A DNA stretch of 64,000 nucleotides from Lytechinus variegatus (GCF_018143015.1 NC_054740.1:39089180-39153179); one strand, 5' to 3'. Shown: positions 38,701-49,138, counted from the stretch's first letter. The notes: generated by a model from the letters alone, not told the origin. A program made the numbers and translations.

Positions 38701-39113
38701 CCCAGTCAGGGCCTCCAGAACTTCAGTCACCAGCTCCATTCCCATTTTACCCCCACTATTATCAATTTCCCCCTTTTCCCCCTTTCCATGCAGCCAGGCC
38801 AACGATGCCCCCTCATCAGCCATACCCATGGTATAACTTTCCCTCTGGCTCAAGCCAAGAAGAGGGAAATGTTAACATATCTCGCCATGCTAGGTGGAGA
38901 AGAGAGAAGGCCCGACAAGAAGATATGGAAAGGGCTGCAAGAGGAGAGCCACCCCTTAAAAGGTACAAAAAGGGAAAGGGCACATACTCATGTTCAAAGT
39001 GCAATCAAAGTAAAACGAAGGAAACAGGTCACACACAATTCCAGGGAAAATGGTTCTGTCCAAGCGAAGGACAGACTTTGGAGGAATGGAAAGAGTTGGT
39101 GAAAAAAAAGTAA
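22759..39113 (+). CDS. 16-exon gene: zinc-finger, DUF6729-like, DDE-transposase-like protein (1,462 aa)
   Basis: Exons: 22759-22965, 24880-25249, 25649-25741, 26248-26334, 26868-26954, 27480-27566, 28095-28181, 28492-28569, 29099-29904, 30575-30788, 31800-32375, 33090-33302, 34772-35109, 36097-36359, 36936-37193, 38489-39113. All borders are GT-AG and all joins keep frame. Residues 46-65 have C/H pairs. Two C2H2 fingers follow (C144, C147, H159, H164; C169, C172, H185, H190) after a Ser-Ala repeat. Then come five 29-31-residue linker repeats and, at ~366-634, a Cys-containing region resembling DUF6729 (name from memory). A candidate RNase-H core is D630 (KIDSTKR), D698 (YVDRDCC), D724-x2-H727 (RLDIFH) and E886 (SLESFH). 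The C-terminus has C1423, C1426, H1436 and C1445. The D-x2-H between D2 and E is the pattern of the hAT/MuDR/Kolobok/Dada group. Role: probable transposase, or one co-opted by the host. ATG 22759 is the first in its exon. Confidence 0.75.
23638..24151. mobile_element. MITE with GGACAAGTCCA ends, in intron 1
   Basis: Left GGACAAGTCCAGCCCAA and right TTGGGGTGGACTTGTCC are inverted ends. The interior repeats the CACTCACTATTTCTTTTGT core of the copy at 21617. It lies between coding exons 1 and 2 of the element gene. Confidence 0.75.
24905..25075 (+). repeat. 12-bp coding minisatellite (Ser-Ser-Ala-Ala)
   Basis: Units of GCAGCATCGTCG, some with CATCATCGGCA, encode about 55 residues of alternating Ser and Ala pairs just before the C2H2 fingers. 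It is in frame and probably a flexible linker of variable length. Confidence 0.9.
25649..28380 (+). repeat. tandem duplication of an exon plus intron, five copies
   Basis: Exon starts 25649, 26248, 26868, 27480 and 28095 are spaced 599, 620, 612 and 615 bp. Each repeat carries one 87- or 93-bp phase-1/phase-1 exon with its CACTGCAG acceptor, GTAAGT (or GTAGGT) donor, and an intron with a long G-run. Copies 2, 3 and 4 are nearly identical; copy 1 and the last, truncated intron are diverged. Each exon encodes a peptide like [16 protein letters not shown] and onward. Confidence 0.9.
35334..35538. mobile_element. near-perfect hairpin MITE in intron 13
   Basis: Arms of about 100 bp (35334-35433 and 35439-35538) begin with GGGATCAGTAGTATGGAGAG and differ at only a few sites. 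A (TA)n tract lies at 35304-35330 on its left. Confidence 0.9.
35681..35800. repeat. (TA)n microsatellite
   Basis: About 110 bp of AT dinucleotides broken by a few ATGTAT units, within intron 13. Smaller tracts are at 32958-32983 and 35304-35330. Confidence 0.95.
38056..38218. mobile_element. degenerate hairpin MITE in the last intron
   Basis: TGGTGGTGTTCCATAAAGCC on the left and AACAGCTTTAATGAAACATC on the right match the element at 10662-10838 in order, with many substitutions. Confidence 0.65.
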
Positions 39114-40330
39114 TACTGACTGTCTGACTCTTTCATTGAATCTCCATACATATATCCCTTCCATATAGGTACTATTATAATGTATTGTCTACCTTGAATG
39201 CTGCATTGTGACCCGAATATGACAATTTTAGTGGGCCAAAATGAACAAATATCTTTTTTTAAAAAGAAAGAGACAATGTTCTTGCTTCTAAATACTGAAA
39301 AGACAGACTTTTTTACCCTCGTACAAAGACCTATAAAAAAGATTTTAAAGTTGATTCTCCCTTGAATATTTTGTTCACACTTTTGGCAGCCAAATTTTAA
39401 TTGAGTTGCGATCCTTTTTGTATGTGCTGCTGTCGCAGCGTGGTATCCTCGGTGTTATGGTATCACAAGATGAGTATAGTAGCATTTTTTTTACCTCATA
39501 ATAGCTGAACATGTGTATGTATTCAGGTCTTGTCATGTATTCTAAATTTGCCAGTTAGTCTCAGGAAATGTACTTAGTGGTAATGTTAAGTGCAGTGTGA
39601 TATTAAGGAATATCAGATTGAAGAAATATTTTATTGAAACACTCTTCAGTTGTACTACTCTTGTCATTCATTCCGTACTTGCCAACCAGTCTCAAGCAAT
39701 ATATCTACTTTCATCAGATTTGTTTTTGTAAACATCTATTTATAATGTATATGCGATTTATAATGAGGAGAAACGATTTTGCATACTAAGACATTTCACT
39801 GTACTTCAGGAATCATTTAGTAAAAACTTGACCATCTCAGGATCTCAGTCTCATACTCAAATTTTGAAATGCTTTTTTCATCTTAAGGTGAGAGGCAATT
39901 TGTCTTTTCAAGATTTTTGATATTGTATTTTTATGGACAAATAATGATGTTCAAGACACATTTTTGTAATGTGTCAGAAACTGTTGCCTTTTGTAATGGC
40001 ATATTAGGAAATAGTTGAACTACTTCCACAGATTTGACCAATCTTAATGAAAAAGGGGGAAACATTAGTCTTGAAGTTGTGTAAGACACATTTTTTTAAT
40101 ATGTTGAAAAGTGTAATACCATTGGTAATGGTGATTATGGCAATAATCAGATAAAAAATTTGGGGATTAGAATGATTTTTCAGATTTTGAACTGTAGACA
40201 TAATAGCATGTAATGTCAATGAATGAGAACAATATTGGGATTGGACTAATTCCTCAGATTTTGAACAATGATCAGGAAATGTGGCATGTTCATAGCTTCT
40301 TATAATGATGGTCAAGACCCATTTTTGTCT
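39114..40330 (+). other. probable 3' UTR or downstream flank of the element gene
   Basis: This follows the TAA at 39111-39113. It is AT-rich without coding frames or a clear nearby AATAAA. The first AATAAA candidates I see further right are near 42149, 42628 and 43117, so the 3' end cannot be fixed. Confidence 0.35.
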
Positions 40331-41134
40331 CTCCTGCATAGCAGAGCAAGACTACAGGCGCCGCTTTTCCGACGGCAGCGTTGTCAACATTGAAATGTTA
40401 ACCAAGTTTAAGTTTTTGAAATGTCATCATAACTTAGAAAGTATATAGACCTAGTTCATGAAACTTGGACATAACGATAATCAAGTATTGATGAATATTC
40501 TGCCTGAGTTTCAGATCACATGACCAAGGTCAAAGGTCATTTAGGGTCAATGAACTTAGACCATATTGGGGGAATCGATATCAAAATCTTAACCAAGGTT
40601 AAGTTTATGAAATGTCATAACTTCAAAAGTATATGGACCAAGTTCATAAAACTTAGACATAAGAGTTATAGTGCATCCTTGAACATCCTTTGTGAGTTTC
40701 AGGGGATATTTGTGGAATTGTCATAACTTTAAAAGTCTATGGATTTAGTTCATGAAACTTGGACATAAGAGCAGCAATGTATCCCTGAATACCCTGTGTG
40801 TGTTTCAGAAATATGTCCAGGGTCAAATATCATTTAAAGGTCAATGAACTCTGGCCGTGTTGGGAGTATGTCTTGAATTGGCTTCATAATTCAGGAAGTT
40901 TATGGTACTTGCTCATGAAACATTGGCATAAGGGTAGTCAAGTATGAATAATAGTTTTGTACAATCCTTAGGTCACATGATCATGCTCAAAGGTCATTTT
41001 GTTTCAATGGACATAATAGTTTATTATCTTATTGATGTTTTCTTCTGTGAATAATTATTCATTAGCTGTTTTTCAAAGGAAGCACTGCTGCTATATCGCA
41101 TTGCATAATGCAGGCGAGACTGCCAGAGGCATTC
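40331..41134. repeat. interspersed repeat with AAGGTCAAAGGTCA
   Basis: It starts CTCCTGCATAGCAGAGCAAG and ends near CAGGCGAGACTGCCAGAG. Inside, TCATGAAACTTGGACATAA-like segments recur at about 40450, 40640, 40750 and 40910, roughly every 110-190 bp. It contains a perfect AGGTCA direct repeat with 1-bp spacing at 40527-40539. I recognise this as a widespread marine-invertebrate repeat from memory only; its class is unknown to me. Confidence 0.6.
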
Positions 41135-43274
41135 CACTTGTTTTAATATATTGAAAACTGCAATGCCATGGTAAGGGTGTTTGATGGTAATAAATCAGAA
41201 AATTGTAGAGGATGAACTTCTTCCTCAAATTTTCACCAAGGCTCTTGAAATTTGGCACAAGCAGTTTTCTTGGGCCATAATGATGTGCAAGACATATTTT
41301 TTAATCTGAGCTGCCATTGGTAACAGTATATGATATCAAATGTATATGTCCATATTACAGTAGATGAGGAAAATCAAAATAAGACAGTTGTCTTCTAATT
41401 TAGATGAAACGGTCATGATAATTACTATAATAGTACTACCCTTTGACACATTCCATTTGGTAATGCACTCGGTAAATATATGTGTATCATAAATGTCCGA
41501 CTAATGAGAAATAAGCTGTTCTCATTCATGATTTTAGATTTTGTAGAAAGGAGAGTGATATTACTATATGAAATTAGTATCATAGTTTACAAAACTCATT
41601 TCTTTGTTAACTTTGATATGTAGTCTTAACCCTTGGTGAACTGAGAAGTGGGGGGGGGGCTGAGAGGTCCCCCCCCCCCCCCGATGTTTTCAAGGAGATG
41701 TCTGCAACAAGAAAAGCTCTCACTGCGATGTTTTGTTACTTCTCTTCTTTGAATCTCTAAACTTTTTAAGATCATTTTCGACGCATCTGGGTATGCAGTT
41801 CTCATGTTACATATAATTTTGTACACTTCCAAAAATGCTCCTAAACATGATTTTAACTACAATTCCAAACACAAATTGTGATTTTAGCCGAAAAACAGAA
41901 ATGTATGAATATTTTGGATATTTTGTGAACAAGTTTTGATATTGCAAGTTTTGAATGGTACATTTGCTAAAACGCAATGAAGAGTAAACTAATCTGATCT
42001 GATCTGATGAGAGAAGCTCATTACAAGATCTTAACAGTGACTATAAGCCTACTATTTGCCATTTGGCATCAGTTTGTAGTTGTGTAGACTGTGTTTTTGA
42101 ATTATCATTTTACTGTAAAATTACTGTATGATATAGGTATCATAATTTATAATAAAATTGTGATGAAAAGTTTTGCTTTCACTTTTTTATCTCATAGGCA
42201 TGTCGTCATATAAGATTATATGACATACATTTCAGACCTAAGCACATTACAATTGTTAACTATCGATGCATTCTCACCAGAGGGGCTTGGCCACAAAAAT
42301 TATCTGACAGATTTTGCCCATCTACCTCAAAACTCCCCCCTCCCAAGATTTTTACATTGGTGCCTTTGATTTTTTTTTTCCAAAGTTCCTTGTGGAGCAT
42401 GCCGTGATGTTATACATAAATTGTTTATTATCAAGAACTTTCAGACACAAATGTATCATGTGTATCAGTACTTTCAAACTACATTTCAGTCAACAAAACT
42501 ACTAGTATGTCGAAACTTGTTATTGTTGCAATCATTCCATGCTTGCTTTTCTTTTTGTGTGTGTTCAGTATTGTTTTTAAACACCTTGCATTTCTATATA
42601 TAACATATTTATTGAGGTAAAAAAAGAAATAAAGTTGGAACATGTGTTCCCATTTGCCATTTAATGCCATGTATTCTGCTTTGCTTTTGTAATTTATTCA
42701 TTTACTATCCGCATCTAGTAGTATATTATTCTAGGGGTACTTTGTAGGATGTTGGTTGGCAGTGCTTTCAGAAATAATTTGTAAATACATGGCTTTACTA
42801 CATGTAGATCTTTGCGGAAAAATTAAGCGTAACCATGACACTGGTGGCACCTAACGTTTTCCAAGCTGGTTATGGTTTCAAGAAAACGAAATTTCTGAAA
42901 GTGCTGTAAGCTTCCTGTGTATGATTGTGTCTGTATATTTGTAGTGAATGTGAGTGTGCTTTCGACTGGTATTTTCACGGGATGTGCTACCATTTTTCAC
43001 CAGAAGAGTGAGTGCGGCAGCATGTTTTGGGGAGATTGTAGAACTTCAGCAAAGTTTGCCAATTTTAGCCATAACTGTAGCTAGATAATGTCTGATGGAG
43101 ATGACATTTTGCAGGAAATAAATAAAAAAAGGTTTTCTACGAGAAAAATAGGGGTAAAATTTCATCTTTTTTCTTAGTTTTTTTCCTTTCCCCTTCTTCC
43201 CCCTTTTCCCCCTCTCTTTCCCCCCTTTCCTCTTCTCTTCTTCCCCTCACCAGCAGTCCATTATGCCCTGGCCC
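41135..43274. other. right part of the 22.4-kb insertion, no gene seen
   Basis: AT-rich sequence without supportable coding frames. It has a G-run/C-run hairpin at 41651-41683, AATAAA motifs near 42149, 42628 and 43117, and a polypyrimidine tract at 43168-43250 just before the right end. Confidence 0.4.
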
Positions 43275-43349
43275 TGGCCGAGTGGTTAAGGCGTTTGACT
43301 AGAAATCAAATGGGATCTTCCCGCGTAGGTTCGAATCCTACTCGCAACG
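43275..43349 (+). pseudogene. 3' part of the interrupted tRNA-Ser(AGA) gene
   Basis: Starting at TGGCCGAGTGG, the remaining 75 bases equal the array consensus, with anticodon loop CTAGAAA and intact B box. The 5' acceptor strand is replaced by CCCTGGCCC from the insertion. Both polymerase III boxes survive because the target duplication restores the A box. Confidence 0.85.
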
Positions 43350-43502
43350 AAATATACTTCCTGTGGTTTTTTTTTCCTCTCCTTTTCTCAATACGAAATG
43401 AGTGTCCTTATCTTGACTTTCACACCATAGACAAAATATTTCAATTTACAGAGAAATACAATGAAAATTATCAAGCCATACTGCGGCCTTGTTAAGTAAC
43501 TT

Positions 43503-44741
43503 GCGACCTTTCGCAATCATCACGGACGCTAGTATTAGGGTCCCCTAACACAAAAGTTAACGCTTAATCATACACTTGATTTTTAAGATTGATTGTGCAT
43601 TACAGTCAATAGAATCAAACGTAGAAAACTGCTCTACGATCAATGCTAAGCTTTGTGTAACAGGGGGGGTTACAGGCCCTACAAATCTGCTTTTCGTGTG
43701 CAAAATCCCTTTCCGCGACACCCGTACCGCATACATGCATGTATATTACGACTGATGGCTGGAGATATTCAAAATGCAGGACCTAAAATAGATTTATGAC
43801 ATGGAGAAGAAAGTGGTTTTTCAAACAAATCGAGAACATATTGAGTGAGGAAAAACTTACTGAATGAAGGCTTAAATATAGATCATTACAGTCCATCGAA
43901 TCGATATTACATTTAATGTGGATTATTGGTTGATCACTGGCAATTGATTTCATGGATAAGATCAACCTCTCCAGCCGAACATTTCGCATGCGTTGATATG
44001 TACACATCATATGCGATACCTTTGAACTCGTTTCCTTTTGTTTCTTTTGTTTCTTTGTTTCTTTTGTTTACTCCTTATACACAAACGATATGCCTCTCGC
44101 ACACGATGTGAGGGGCATTATGTTTTACATTCCCCAGAAATGGGGATAAGATTCAAATTCCGGGGGACCACTTCCATTGATGAGTGGATACCAGGCACGA
44201 CCATGGGGTTTCGAAAAGTACCCTAAACATGCTAAACGAGGGAAGCAATTCTTTTCCAGATTATGAAAATGCATCTCTTAACAAGTATTTGGCTTGTGAA
44301 ACCCTACAAGTATTGAATATGTATCCCTTATTTCAGCGTTTTAAACATCGTTTTGACACCCTAATAACGTTACATAGGCCTATATACGTAACGTACCTGC
44401 CCACTCTGTCCCCTTTTACGGGTGGTCGCTACTGGTATCCACTAATCAATGGAAGTGGGCCCCCCGGGCGGCCTCTCGAGCTCTAGGAGGAGTCAAATGT
44501 GGCTTTGGAAAGTCGTCCTCAATCGGATAAATCGCTGTTACCATAGTAGCAACCAGAATTTTGCACACGAAACGCATATTGAATGTTTCCGTCGCAGATG
44601 CGAAACGAAAAAAAAATCTCATGTCACACAATTTGCATTGCAGGACTGAGTTTTACGACCATGATGACGGGCCCAAAAAGTCCCTTCCAAAGTCAACTAC
44701 CGTTGTAAATAAGCGTCCGCGTCCTCAAACGAAAGGTCGGG
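43503..44741. mobile_element. 1.24-kb insertion in the array with CGACCTTTCG ends
   Basis: The unit sequence breaks after GTAACTT at 43502 and resumes with ACTTTCAG at 44742. ACTT (43499-43502 and 44742-44745) is a 4-bp duplication. GCGACCTTTCG on the left and CGAAAGGTCGGG on the right are inverted ends. It contains a nested element at 44178-44448. No long coding frame is present. Confidence 0.65.
44178..44448. mobile_element. nested TGACGAGTGGATACC-type MITE
   Basis: TGATGAGTGGATACC at 44178 and GGTATCCACTAATCA ending at 44448 are inverted ends of the family seen at 5028-6216. CCACTTCC on the left and GGAAGTGG on the right extend the pairing outward. Confidence 0.6.
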
Positions 44742-45011
44742 ACTTTCAGTCTTAAAACACATTTCATAAAAAGAATCTTTTAGACATTGACGAATATTTG
44801 AATCGAGCATCATGATTGTGACACAGGTCCCTGCTAAATTTAACTATCTTGTGGTCATGACGGCGAATTACCGTGCTTTTGATTGCAAAGGTCACGTGAC
44901 TAAATCACCAGATTTTATAGAACTGTGAAGTTTGAATGCATCATGGACAAGCCAAGAACTTGGTAGAATTGATTCGAAGTTAACTTTTCATAATCAGACC
45001 AGAAATATCAA

Positions 45012-45092
45012 CTTGCGACGGCCGAGTGGTTAAGGCGTTTGACTAGAAATCAAATGGGATCTTCCCGCGCAGGATTTGAACCTGATGTCACG
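45012..45092 (+). pseudogene. tRNA-Ser(AGA)-like array pseudogene
   Basis: The 5' half and anticodon CTAGAAA are intact. The T arm reads GCAGGATTTGAACCTGA and the acceptor 3' strand is replaced by TGTCACG, so the cloverleaf cannot close. Its siblings share the same break, so it predates amplification. Confidence 0.85.
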
Positions 45093-45435
45093 TGATGTTT
45101 TTGCAAAGTCGTAAACGCGGTAATTAGTCACCATGGCCACAGAAAGTTTAATTGAGCTGGAACAGAGTAATACCTGCGTCAAAATCATGATCCTCAATTC
45201 AAATATTCGTGAATACGTAAAAAATAATTTTCATGAAATGTTTTAAGATTGCAAGTTATTCAACAAGGTTATGTAACTTGATAATTTCGATGAGAGCGTC
45301 ATTTCTCCGTAAATTCAAGATAAGTATTTTAAGCATAAAATTTCTACAAATATATTGTATAGGGATGAAAGTCAAGATAGTCACAGTCATCTCGTTTTGG
45401 AAAAAAGAGAAAACCAAACCACAGGAAGTACGTTT

Positions 45436-45517
45436 CGTTGCGAGTAGGATTCGAACCTACGCGGGAAGATCCCATTTGATTTCAAGTCAAACGCCTTAAC
45501 CACTCGGCCATCGCAAC
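45436..45517 (-). tRNA. tRNA-Ser-TGA: tRNA-Ser(TGA)
   Basis: A perfect 82-nt cloverleaf: GTTGCGA/TCGCAAC acceptor, A box TGGCCGAGTGG, anticodon loop CTTGAAA, long class II variable arm, B box GGTTCGAATCC. A T-run (TTTGGTTTTC) on the minus strand downstream can end polymerase III transcription. Confidence 0.95.
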
Positions 45518-46322
45518 CTCTTACTGATTGAAGTAAAGTAAAAATACAATAAATCTATTCGGACTCATTCAACCAACCAGAGATCTTACCTCTTTAAAAA
45601 CCAATAGACCAGTACTGACAACACGGAAACGTTGAAAAAGCTAACAACGCGCTAACTGAGCTTGTTTCTCAAAACTTGTAAAGCCAAAACTTATTATAAC
45701 AAATTTGCGATAACAGTTTAAAGCTATACGGAAATCCTTCGGTTTGATTGGTTAATAGTAAACTTGTTATAGAAATCGGGAATTTGTTATCATAACAAGT
45801 CTTTATGAAACGGAACCTAGGTCCTGTTACAACTGGCTCTATTGCAACCGGTAAGGTGGCAACGATGCCCAATGTCATCACAATTCATTACTTAAACATT
45901 AAAATAAATGTCTTCATTTCACAATCCGAGAGACGTAACTGGGCTTATTGTTAAGCGCCCTGTTAGGCTAACAACGTTTCTGTGCGGTTGGCCCTCATTA
46001 CTAGCATATTCAGAATTTTTTAATTTTTTATTCTTTGCAAACCGACATTTTGCTGGAGGACTACGGAACATATCAACAAATTATCTTACAAAATGTTCAA
46101 CCAAAAATCAATAAAAATTGTTTTGGCATTGATAAAAGTGAAAATTACAATGGCCTGAAGAAATTGTAAAATAAATTTAACAAATCGATCTTTTTCACAG
46201 TTGGATAACCCACAAAATACGACATAATCAATACAAAAGAGGAAAAGGAGTTGATATGGCCGAGTGGTTATCTCGTTTCTTTTAAGTTTTACTTCCAATT
46301 TGTTATGGACAGCATTAAGTAG

Positions 46323-46392
46323 GTTGCGATGGCCGAGTGGTTAAGGCGTTTGACTAGAACTTCCCGCGTAGGTTCGAATCCTACTCGCAACG
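46323..46392 (+). pseudogene. tRNA-Ser(AGA) with internal deletion
   Basis: The loop runs CTAGAAC straight into TTCCCGCG. A deletion of about 12 bases has removed the 3' anticodon stem and the start of the variable arm. Acceptor, D and T arms are intact. Confidence 0.9.
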
Positions 46393-46810
46393 AAATATAC
46401 TTCCTGTGGTTTTTTTCCCCTCTTTTTTTCAATATGAAATGAGTGTCACTATCTTGACTTTCACACCATAGACAAAATATTTTAATTTACAGAGAAATAC
46501 AATGAAAATTATCAAGGCATACTGCGGCCTTGTTAAGTAACTTTCAGTCTTAAAACACATTTCATGAAAATGATCTTTTAGACATTGATGAATATTTGAA
46601 TCGAGCATCATGATTGTGACACAGGTGACTGCTAAATTTAACTATCCTGTGGTCATGACGGCGAATTACCGTGCTTTTGATTTGGAAAGGTCACGTGACA
46701 AAATCACCAGATTTTATAGAACTTTGAAGTTTGAATGCATCATGGACAAGCCAAGAACTTGGTAGAATTGATTCGAAGTTAACTTTTCATAATCAGACCA
46801 GAAATATCAA

Positions 46811-46890
46811 CTTGCGACGGCGAGTGGTTAAGGCGTTTGACTAGAAATCAAATGGGATCTTCCCGCGCAGGATTTGAACCTGATGTCACG
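46811..46890 (+). pseudogene. tRNA-Ser(AGA)-like array pseudogene, D-stem deletion
   Basis: Same broken 3' half as the copy at 45012. In addition one C is missing in the D stem (CGGCGAGTGG). Confidence 0.85.
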
Positions 46891-47232
46891 TGATGTTTTT
46901 GCAAAGACGTAAACGCGGTAGTCACCATGGCCACAGAAAGTTTAATTGAGCTGGAACAGAGTAATACCTGCGTCAAAATCATGATCCTCAATTCAAATAT
47001 TCGTGAATACGTAAAAAATAATTTTCATGAAATGTTTTAAGATTGCAAGTTATTCAACAAGGTTATGTAACTTGATAATTTCGATGAGAGCGTCATTTCT
47101 CCGTAAATTCAAGATAAGTATTTTAAGCATAAAATTTCTACAAATATATTGTATAGGGATGAAAGTCAAGATAGTCACAGTCATCTCGTTTTGGAAAAAA
47201 GAGAGGAAAACAAAACCACAGGAAGTACGTTT

Positions 47233-47314
47233 CGTTGCGAGTAGGATTCGAACCTACGCGGGAAGATCCCATTTGATTTCAAGTCAAACGCCTTAACCAC
47301 TCGGCCATCGCAAC
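47233..47314 (-). tRNA. tRNA-Ser-TGA: tRNA-Ser(TGA)
   Basis: Identical to the copy at 45436-45517 over all 82 bases. Its upstream (CCAA)n tract, at 47366-47390, is expanded to five copies. Confidence 0.95.
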
Positions 47315-48140
47315 CTCTTACTGATTGGAACAAAGTAAAAATGCAATAAATCTATTCGGATTCATCCAACCAACCAACCAACCAACCAGAGATCTTACCT
47401 CTTTAAAACCAATAGACCAGTACTGACAACACAGAAACGTTGAAAAACGTGTTGTTAATAACACGCTATAACTGGGCTTGTTTCTTAAAACTTGTGAAGC
47501 CACAAACTTGTTATAATAACAAATTTGCGATAACAGTTTAAAGCTAAGGAAATCCTTCGATTTGATTGGTTAATAGTAAACTTGTTATAGAAATCGGGAA
47601 TTTGTTATCATAGTAAGTCTTTATGAAACTGAACCCAGGTCCTGTTACAACTGGCCCTATTGCAACCGGTAAGGTGGCAACGATGCCCAATGTCATCACA
47701 ATTCATTACTTAAACATTAAAATAAATGTCTTCATTTCACAATCCGAGAGACGTAACTGGGCTTATTGTTAAGCGCCCTGTTAGGCTAACAACGTTTCTG
47801 TGCGGTTGGCCCTCATTACTAGCATATTCAGAATTTTTTAATTTTTTATTCTTTGCAAACCGACATTTTGCTGGAGGACTACGGAACATATCAACAAATT
47901 ATCTTACAAAATGTTCAACCAAAAATCAATAAAAATTGTTTTGGCATTGATAAAAGTGAAAAATACAATGGCCTGAAGAAATTGTAAAATAAATTTAACA
48001 AATCGATCTTTTTCACAGTTGGATAACCCACAAAATACGACATAATCAATACAAAAGAGGAAAAGGAGTTGATATGGCCGAGTGGTTATCTCGTTTCTTT
48101 TAAGTTTTACTTCCAATTTGTTATGGACAGCATTAAGTAG

Positions 48141-48222
48141 GTTGCGATGGCCGAGTGGTTAAGGCGTTTGACTAGAAATCAAATGGGATCTTCCCGCGTA
48201 GGTTCGAATCCTACTCGCAACG
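48141..48222 (+). tRNA. tRNA-Ser-AGA: tRNA-Ser(AGA)
   Basis: A perfect 82-nt tRNA that differs from the TGA genes only at the first anticodon base. Anticodon loop CTAGAAA, A box TGGCCGAGTGG, B box GGTTCGAATCC. A T8 run at 48240 is the likely polymerase III terminator. Confidence 0.95.
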
Positions 48223-48640
48223 AAATATACTTCCTGTGGTTTTTTTTCCCCTCCTTTTTTCAATACGAAATGAGTGTCACTATCTTGACTTTCACACCAT
48301 AGACAAAATATTTTAATTTACAGAGAAATACAATGAAAATTATCAAGGCATACTGCGGCCTTGTTAAGTAACTTTCAGTCTTAAAACACATTTCATGAAA
48401 ATGATCTTTTAGACATTGACGAATATTTGAATCGAGCATCATGATTGTGACACAGGTCCCTGCTAAATTTAACTATCTTGTGGTCATGACGGCGAATTAC
48501 CGTGCTTTTGATTGCAAAGGTCACGTGACTAAATCACCAGATTTTATAGAACTGTGAAGTTTGAATGCATCATGGACAAGCCAAGAACTTGGTAGAATTG
48601 ATTCGAAGTTAACTTTTCATAATCAGACCAGAAATATCAA

Positions 48641-48721
48641 CTTGCGACGGCCGAGTGGTTAAGGCGTTTGACTAGAAATCAAATGGGATCTTCCCGCGCA
48701 GGATTTGAACCTGATGTCACG
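48641..48721 (+). pseudogene. tRNA-Ser(AGA)-like array pseudogene
   Basis: Same structure as the copy at 45012, followed by GTGATG of the TCACGTGATG motif. Confidence 0.85.
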
Positions 48722-49056
48722 TGATGTTTTTGCAAAGTCGTAAACGCGGTAATTAGTCATCATGACCACAGAAGATTTAATTGAGCAGGAACAGAGTAAC
48801 ACCTGCGTCAAAATCATGATCCTCAATTCAATATTTTAAAGATTATTTTGATGAAATGTCTTGAGATTGCAAGACATTCCACACGGTAATGTAACTTGAT
48901 AATTTTGATGAGAGCATTATTTCTCCGTAAACTCAAGATAAGTATTTTTAGCATAACATTTCTACAAATATATTGTATAGTGATGAAAGTCAAGATTGTC
49001 ACACTCATCTCGTTTTGGAAAAAAAAGAGAAAAGAAAATCCACAGGAAGTATATTT

Positions 49057-49138
49057 CGTTGCGAGTAGGATTCGAACCTACGCGGGAAGATCCCATTTGA
49101 TATCAAGTCAAACGCCTTAACCACTCGGCCATCGCAAC
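49057..49138 (-). tRNA. tRNA-Ser-TGA: tRNA-Ser(TGA), T37 variant
   Basis: The anticodon loop is CTTGATA instead of CTTGAAA. Base 37, next to the anticodon and almost always a purine, is T. All other arms match the consensus. The same variant is at 58369-58450, so it was copied during array growth. Confidence 0.85.

Larger units (their letters stand above)
20831..43274 (+). mobile_element. 22.4-kb insertion in a tRNA-Ser gene; giant DNA-transposon candidate
   Basis: The array's tRNA sequence GTTGCGATGGCC stops at 20830, and TGGCCGAGTGG resumes at 43275. TGGCC (20826-20830 and 43275-43279) is thus a 5-bp target duplication, and excision rebuilds a perfect 82-nt tRNA-Ser(AGA). TGGACTGCT lies 15 bases inside the left end (20846-20854). 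Its reverse complement lies 14 bases inside the right end (43252-43260). No longer terminal inverted repeat is visible. The insertion contains one intact multi-exon gene with a transposase-like core, starting near the left end. Older MITEs sit in its introns and flanks, so it is not very young. Alternatives are a chance rearrangement with microhomology, or a segmental insertion carrying a domesticated gene. Confidence 0.7.

Noticed and set aside
20831-43274. Treating the central gene as an ordinary host gene lying between two tRNA clusters
   Set aside because: The two sides of the gene are two halves of one tRNA gene with a duplicated TGGCC, which a simple neighbour arrangement does not explain. 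A co-opted gene remains possible.
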